From: CAYYHA01 sp964471535
GTDB taxonomy: Bacteria; Myxococcota; Myxococcia; SLRQ01
Assembly: GCA_964471535.1 (NCBI GenBank)
Contig: CAYYHA010000082.1
Span: 1-15,602 of the forward strand
Direction: 5' to 3'
Length of the DNA stretch: 15,602 bases
The notes under the pieces were generated by a model, which worked only from the letters and a program-made list of their open reading frames with translations, did no database searches and had not been told where the DNA came from. The translations under genes were made by a program, and so were the position numbers. Of this stretch, positions 13,060-15,602 are shown one piece after another (within the stretch, counting starts at the first letter, position 1; each line of letters begins with the position of its first letter).

Positions 13060-14664
13060 TCAGGCGATGAGCCGCTCGCCGCCACCGAACTTCTCCAGGT
13101 ACTCGTCGTAGGTCCCAGGAAAATCGATGAGGCCTTGGCTGCTGAAGACCCAGAGGCGGGTGGCGAAGCTTCGGATGAGGTCCTGGTCGTGCGTGGCGAC
13201 GAAGCAGGTCCCTTCGTACCGCTCCAAAGCATCGCCGAGCGCGATGATGGACTCGAGATCCAGGTGGTTGGTGGGATCGTCGAGGATGAGCACGTTGTCC
13301 TTGGTGAGCATCAGCCGGGAGAAGATGAGGCGCACCGCCTCGCCGCCGGAGAGTGCGTGGGTGGGCTTCTCTCCCTCTTCGCCGCGGAAGAGCATGCGGC
13401 CGAGGAGGCCGCGGATCTCCTCGTTGGTCGCCTTCGGGTCGAAGGAGTGGAGATACTCGGCCACCGTGGTGTCGTCGGGAATGGTGGCGCGATGCTCCTG
13501 GGGCAGATAACCGATGGAGGTGTTCGGCCCCCACACGACCTTCCCCTCGTCGGCCTTCAGCTCGCCGGCCAGGATCTTGAGCAGGGTCGACTTGCCGCTT
13601 CCGCTGCGACCGATCACCGCAACCTTCTCCCCCGCGGTGACCAGCGCGTGGAAGTCTTCGATGGGGTAGAGGTCCGGCCAACGCTTGTGGACGCCCTCGA
13701 GCTGCAAGGTCTGCTTGCCACTCTTTCGGGTGATCTCGAATCGGATGAAGGGGCGCTGGATGTTCGAGCGCTTCAGATCGTTGAGCTTCAGCTTCTGCAG
13801 CGCGCGCTTGCGGCTTTGCACCTGCGAGGCCCGTGAGCCCGCCGAGAAGCGCTGGATGAACTCGTTGAGCTGGGCGATCTTCTTCTTCTTCTCCGCGTTC
13901 TCGCGCTCCACCCGCTGGCGCACCTCCGCCTTGGTGCGCACCATGTCGTCGTAGCCGCCGGTGTAGACGATGATCGTCTCGTAGTCGATGTCGGCGATGT
14001 GGGTGCAGACCGTGTTCAGGAAGTGGCGGTCGTGGCTGATCACGATGAGGATGCCGTCGTAGTCGACCAAGAACGCCTCGAGCCAGTTGATGGAGTCGAT
14101 GTCGAGGTTGTTCGTCGGCTCGTCGAGGAGCAGCGCCATGGGGTGGCCGAAGAGCGCCTGCGCGAGGAGCGCCCGCACCTTCAGGCCCCCGGGGAGCTCC
14201 TTCATCTTCTTGCCGTGGAGCTTCTGGGGTACCCCGAGACCCTCGAGCAGCGCCGCCGCATCCGCCTCGGCCGTGTAGCCATCCTCTTCGGCGATGATCC
14301 CCTCGAGCTCGCCGAGGCGCATCCCGTCCTCGTCGGTGAGGGCATCGCCCTTGGCGAGCAGCGCCTCCTTCTCCCGCAGCGCCTCCCAGAGGATCGGGTT
14401 GCCCATCATCACCGTGTCGAGGACGATGTCCTCGTCGTGGGCCGACTGGTCCTGCTTGAGCACCGAGGTCTTCTTGGGGATCGATACCTGTCCCCGGTCC
14501 GGCTCGACGGCGCCGGCGAGGATCTTCATGAAGGTGGACTTGCCGGCCCCGTTGGGCCCGGTCAGGCCGTAGCGACGGCCCTCGGTGAAGGTGACGTCGA
14601 CGTCCTCGAAGAGCTTCTTGCCCCCGTAGGACTTGGAGAGGTTGGAAACCGTGATGCTGGCCAT
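13060..14664 (-). CDS. ABC-F family ATPase, YbiT-like
   Basis: This 534-residue protein has two ABC domains and no membrane segment, as in ABC-F proteins that act on the ribosomal E site. ABC1: Walker A 36-44 (Gly-Pro-Asn-Gly-Ala-Gly-Lys-Ser-Thr), a degenerate signature Leu-Pro-Gly-Gly (157-160), Walker B Leu-Leu-Leu-Asp-Glu-Pro (178-183) and switch His211. A charged linker (about 239-310) follows. ABC2: Walker A 352-360, signature Leu-Ser-Gly-Gly-Glu (438-442), Walker B Leu-Ile-Leu-Asp-Asp-Pro (459-464) and switch His492. The match with E. coli YbiT runs through both domains and the linker, including the unusual ABC1 signature, which is a family trait. Odd: the ABC2 catalytic Glu is Asp463. 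The start is ATG 14664 (similarity begins at Ala-Ser-Ile-Thr-Val); ATG 14676 is a close alternative. No SD is visible. Confidence 0.87.
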   Translation of the reverse strand: MASITVSNLSKSYGGKKLFEDVDVTFTEGRRYGLTGPNGAGKSTFMKILAGAVEPDRGQVSIPKKTSVLKQDQSAHDEDIVLDTVMMGNPILWEALREKEALLAKGDALTDEDGMRLGELEGIIAEEDGYTAEADAAALLEGLGVPQKLHGKKMKELPGGLKVRALLAQALFGHPMALLLDEPTNNLDIDSINWLEAFLVDYDGILIVISHDRHFLNTVCTHIADIDYETIIVYTGGYDDMVRTKAEVRQRVERENAEKKKKIAQLNEFIQRFSAGSRASQVQSRKRALQKLKLNDLKRSNIQRPFIRFEITRKSGKQTLQLEGVHKRWPDLYPIEDFHALVTAGEKVAVIGRSGSGKSTLLKILAGELKADEGKVVWGPNTSIGYLPQEHRATIPDDTTVAEYLHSFDPKATNEEIRGLLGRMLFRGEEGEKPTHALSGGEAVRLIFSRLMLTKDNVLILDDPTNHLDLESIIALGDALERYEGTCFVATHDQDLIRSFATRLWVFSSQGLIDFPGTYDEYLEKFGGGERLIA

Positions 14665-14675
14665 GGCGGGCGGCA

Positions 14676-14703
14676 TATATACACGCGAGGCCGCGGTTTT
14701 CCA
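14676..14703 (-). promoter_or_regulatory. Candidate promoter of the ABC-F gene
   Basis: On the minus strand, TGGAAA (14703-14698) and TATATA (14681-14676) are 16 nt apart. The expected start of transcription is then only about 5 nt before the ATG at 14664, in line with the missing SD. This is a rare AT-rich patch in this sequence. Confidence 0.45.
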
Positions 14704-14710
14704 GGGCAAA

Positions 14711-14730
14711 TCCGCTCGTCTCCGCTCGTC
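14711..14730. repeat. Tandem perfect 10-bp repeat
   Basis: The decamer TCCGCTCGTC occurs twice head to tail in the divergent promoter region. It could be a regulator-binding direct repeat or a chance duplication. Confidence 0.6.
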
Positions 14731-14733
14731 CCG

Positions 14734-14742
14734 TGCTAGACT
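14734..14742 (+). promoter_or_regulatory. Candidate extended -10 of the DNRLRE gene
   Basis: TG-C-TAGACT fits an extended -10 element. Its last base is 7 nt before the ATG at 14749, so transcription would start at or next to the ATG and give a leaderless mRNA. No SD precedes this ATG and no good -35 is visible. Confidence 0.35.
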
Positions 14743-14748
14743 GGACCC

Positions 14749-15602
14749 ATGCGCCGGCTCGTGCCGCGGTGGGCACCTGCTGCGATTCTGGGTCTTTCCC
14801 TGGCCACGGTCGGGGCCGCTGGGCCTGTCTCGCCGGGGGGCGGACCCACGGCCCTCCCGGTGAGCGCGGACGTGCGGCTCGTGAGCGCCGTCGAGGCGCC
14901 GAACGACCCCTCGGCCAGCTACGGCGCCGACGGAACACTCTATGTGGCCGGCCCCAATGCCACCTGGGAGCGGCGGGCGCTGCTCCGCTGGGACTTGAGC
15001 GGGGTCAGCGGCGTGAACTCGGTGGAGGCGGTCTGCCTCGTCCTCACGGTCAAGGACGCCGACCCAGGTCTCTCGATCGGGGTGCACACCGTGAGCACGG
15101 CCTGGGACGAGGCCACGGCGAGCTGGACGAGCCCGGCGCCGGGCAGCGGCTGGCAGAGCGGTGGGGGAGGCGACTTCGGCCAGGAGCTCGCCGCCTTCTC
15201 ACCGACGACCGGCAGCCCGGCGAGGGTGTGCCTGGGCACCGCCGGCGCCCTGGATGTCGCCCAGTGGCTCGCCGACCCCACGACCAACCACGGCTTCCTG
15301 CTGAAGAGCAATGGGAGCGGCGGGGCGAGCTTCTACGCCTCGGAGGAGTCCATGGTGAGCCGCCGCCCCGCGCTCGAGATCCAGCACGACGGGGGCAGAT
15401 CCTCACGCTCAGCGAAGGGGGCGCCTACACGGGCGCGACGGATACCACCCTCGCCAACGGGCCGGATCCTGCGACGCTCAACTTCGAGGACAAGGAGCTG
15501 GAGATCGCCGACGGGGAGGGGACCGCCTGGGATGGGTCACCCGGTAAGGCCGTCTCGCTGCTGCGCTTCGATCTCTCGCAGATCCCCCCGTCGGCCACGG
15601 TG
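14749..15602 (+). CDS. Secreted DNRLRE-domain protein, frameshifted and cut off at the window edge
   Basis: Translation from ATG 14749 gives a signal peptide (about 1-24) and one DNRLRE/CBM96-type module (about 44-213). The hallmarks are Leu-Leu-Arg-Trp-Asp-Leu-Ser, Trp-Asp-Glu-Ala-Thr-Ala-Ser-Trp, an Asp-Val-Ala-Gln-Trp-Leu segment, Gly-Phe-Leu-Leu-Lys-Ser, and Arg-Arg-Pro-Ala-Leu-Glu-Ile. Such beta-sandwich modules are found in surface and polysaccharide-linked proteins. After Gly216 this frame turns into Arg/Pro/Ser-rich nonsense. The frame with codons from 15396 gives a second module start, including Leu-Leu-Arg-Phe-Asp-Leu-Ser-Gln-Ile-Pro-Pro. One extra G in the five-G run at 15391-15395 would join them. 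No stop occurs before the right edge. The function is probably adhesion or polysaccharide binding (inference). Confidence 0.75.
   Translation, partial: MRRLVPRWAPAAILGLSLATVGAAGPVSPGGGPTALPVSADVRLVSAVEAPNDPSASYGADGTLYVAGPNATWERRALLRWDLSGVSGVNSVEAVCLVLTVKDADPGLSIGVHTVSTAWDEATASWTSPAPGSGWQSGGGGDFGQELAAFSPTTGSPARVCLGTAGALDVAQWLADPTTNHGFLLKSNGSGGASFYASEESMVSRRPALEIQHDGGRSSRSAKGAPTRARRIPPSPTGRILRRSTSRTRSWRSPTGRGPPGMGHPVRPSRCCASISRRSPRRPR

Noticed and set aside
12430..13836. Plus-strand open frame of 468 codons opposite the kinase and ABC-F genes
   Set aside because: It spans two well-supported genes on the other strand and shows no domain pattern; a mirror frame of high-GC coding sequence.
13816..14190. 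Degenerate ABC1 signature as a sign of an inactive ABC-F protein
   Set aside because: E. coli YbiT also lacks a canonical Leu-Ser-Gly-Gly at this position, so it is a family trait.
13004..14938. Minus-strand frame of 644 codons over the ABC-F gene
   Set aside because: Its translation is Arg/Pro/His-rich and is the shifted frame of the YbiT-like protein.
14665..15087. N-terminal extension of the ABC-F protein to 15087
   Set aside because: It would overlap the divergent DNRLRE gene and has no ABC-F similarity. Family similarity starts at 14664.

Overview
The window is about 15.6 kb of very GC-rich bacterial DNA with 13 recognisable protein genes. I found no RNA gene, insertion sequence, prophage or CRISPR array. 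Lipoproteins with Asp/Gly-rich linkers after the lipid cysteine, arrays of small cysteine modules, a DNRLRE-type surface protein and a PAS histidine kinase without a partner regulator all suggest Myxococcota or a related deltaproteobacterial lineage. This is inferred from style; the window holds no phylogenetic marker. A 10-N gap at 8713-8722 and a likely one-base indel near 15391 suggest a draft, possibly metagenomic, assembly.

Left part (1-8464). A small PHA-granule-type protein gene runs rightward at 72-347. It converges on a leftward block of six genes. In transcription order these are a secreted HEAT-repeat protein (8464-7844), a surface metzincin lipoprotein with eight cysteine modules (7847-6144), an SNase/OB-fold lipoprotein (6037-4901), a protein with three lamin-tail domains (4904-3243), a second secreted SNase (3246-2713) and an outer-membrane-barrel-like protein with an N-terminal ComEA-like helix-hairpin-helix domain (2716-545). 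The first two overlap by 4 bp (ATGA), and the last four overlap in turn by 4 bp (ATGA, GTGA, ATGA). A 106-bp gap separates the two groups.

The four-gene group is the most interesting part of the window. Every product has an export signal and either a nuclease fold or a domain class tied to nucleic-acid binding or secreted nucleases. The last product looks like a pore carrying a DNA-binding domain. The best reading is an envelope machine that cuts, binds and perhaps imports extracellular DNA. Co-translation is seen in the sequence; DNA uptake is inference.

Right part (8587-15602). A pectinacetylesterase/Notum-type lipoprotein (8587-9833) is broken by the assembly gap. It converges, with only 4 bp between, on a leftward group: an unrecognised membrane-anchored protein (10623-9838), an OsmC-family peroxidase (11165-10734), a PAS histidine kinase (13053-11293) and a YbiT-like ABC-F ATPase (14664-13060). 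Divergent from the ABC-F gene is a secreted DNRLRE-domain protein that starts at 14749, carries an apparent frameshift and runs off the right edge.
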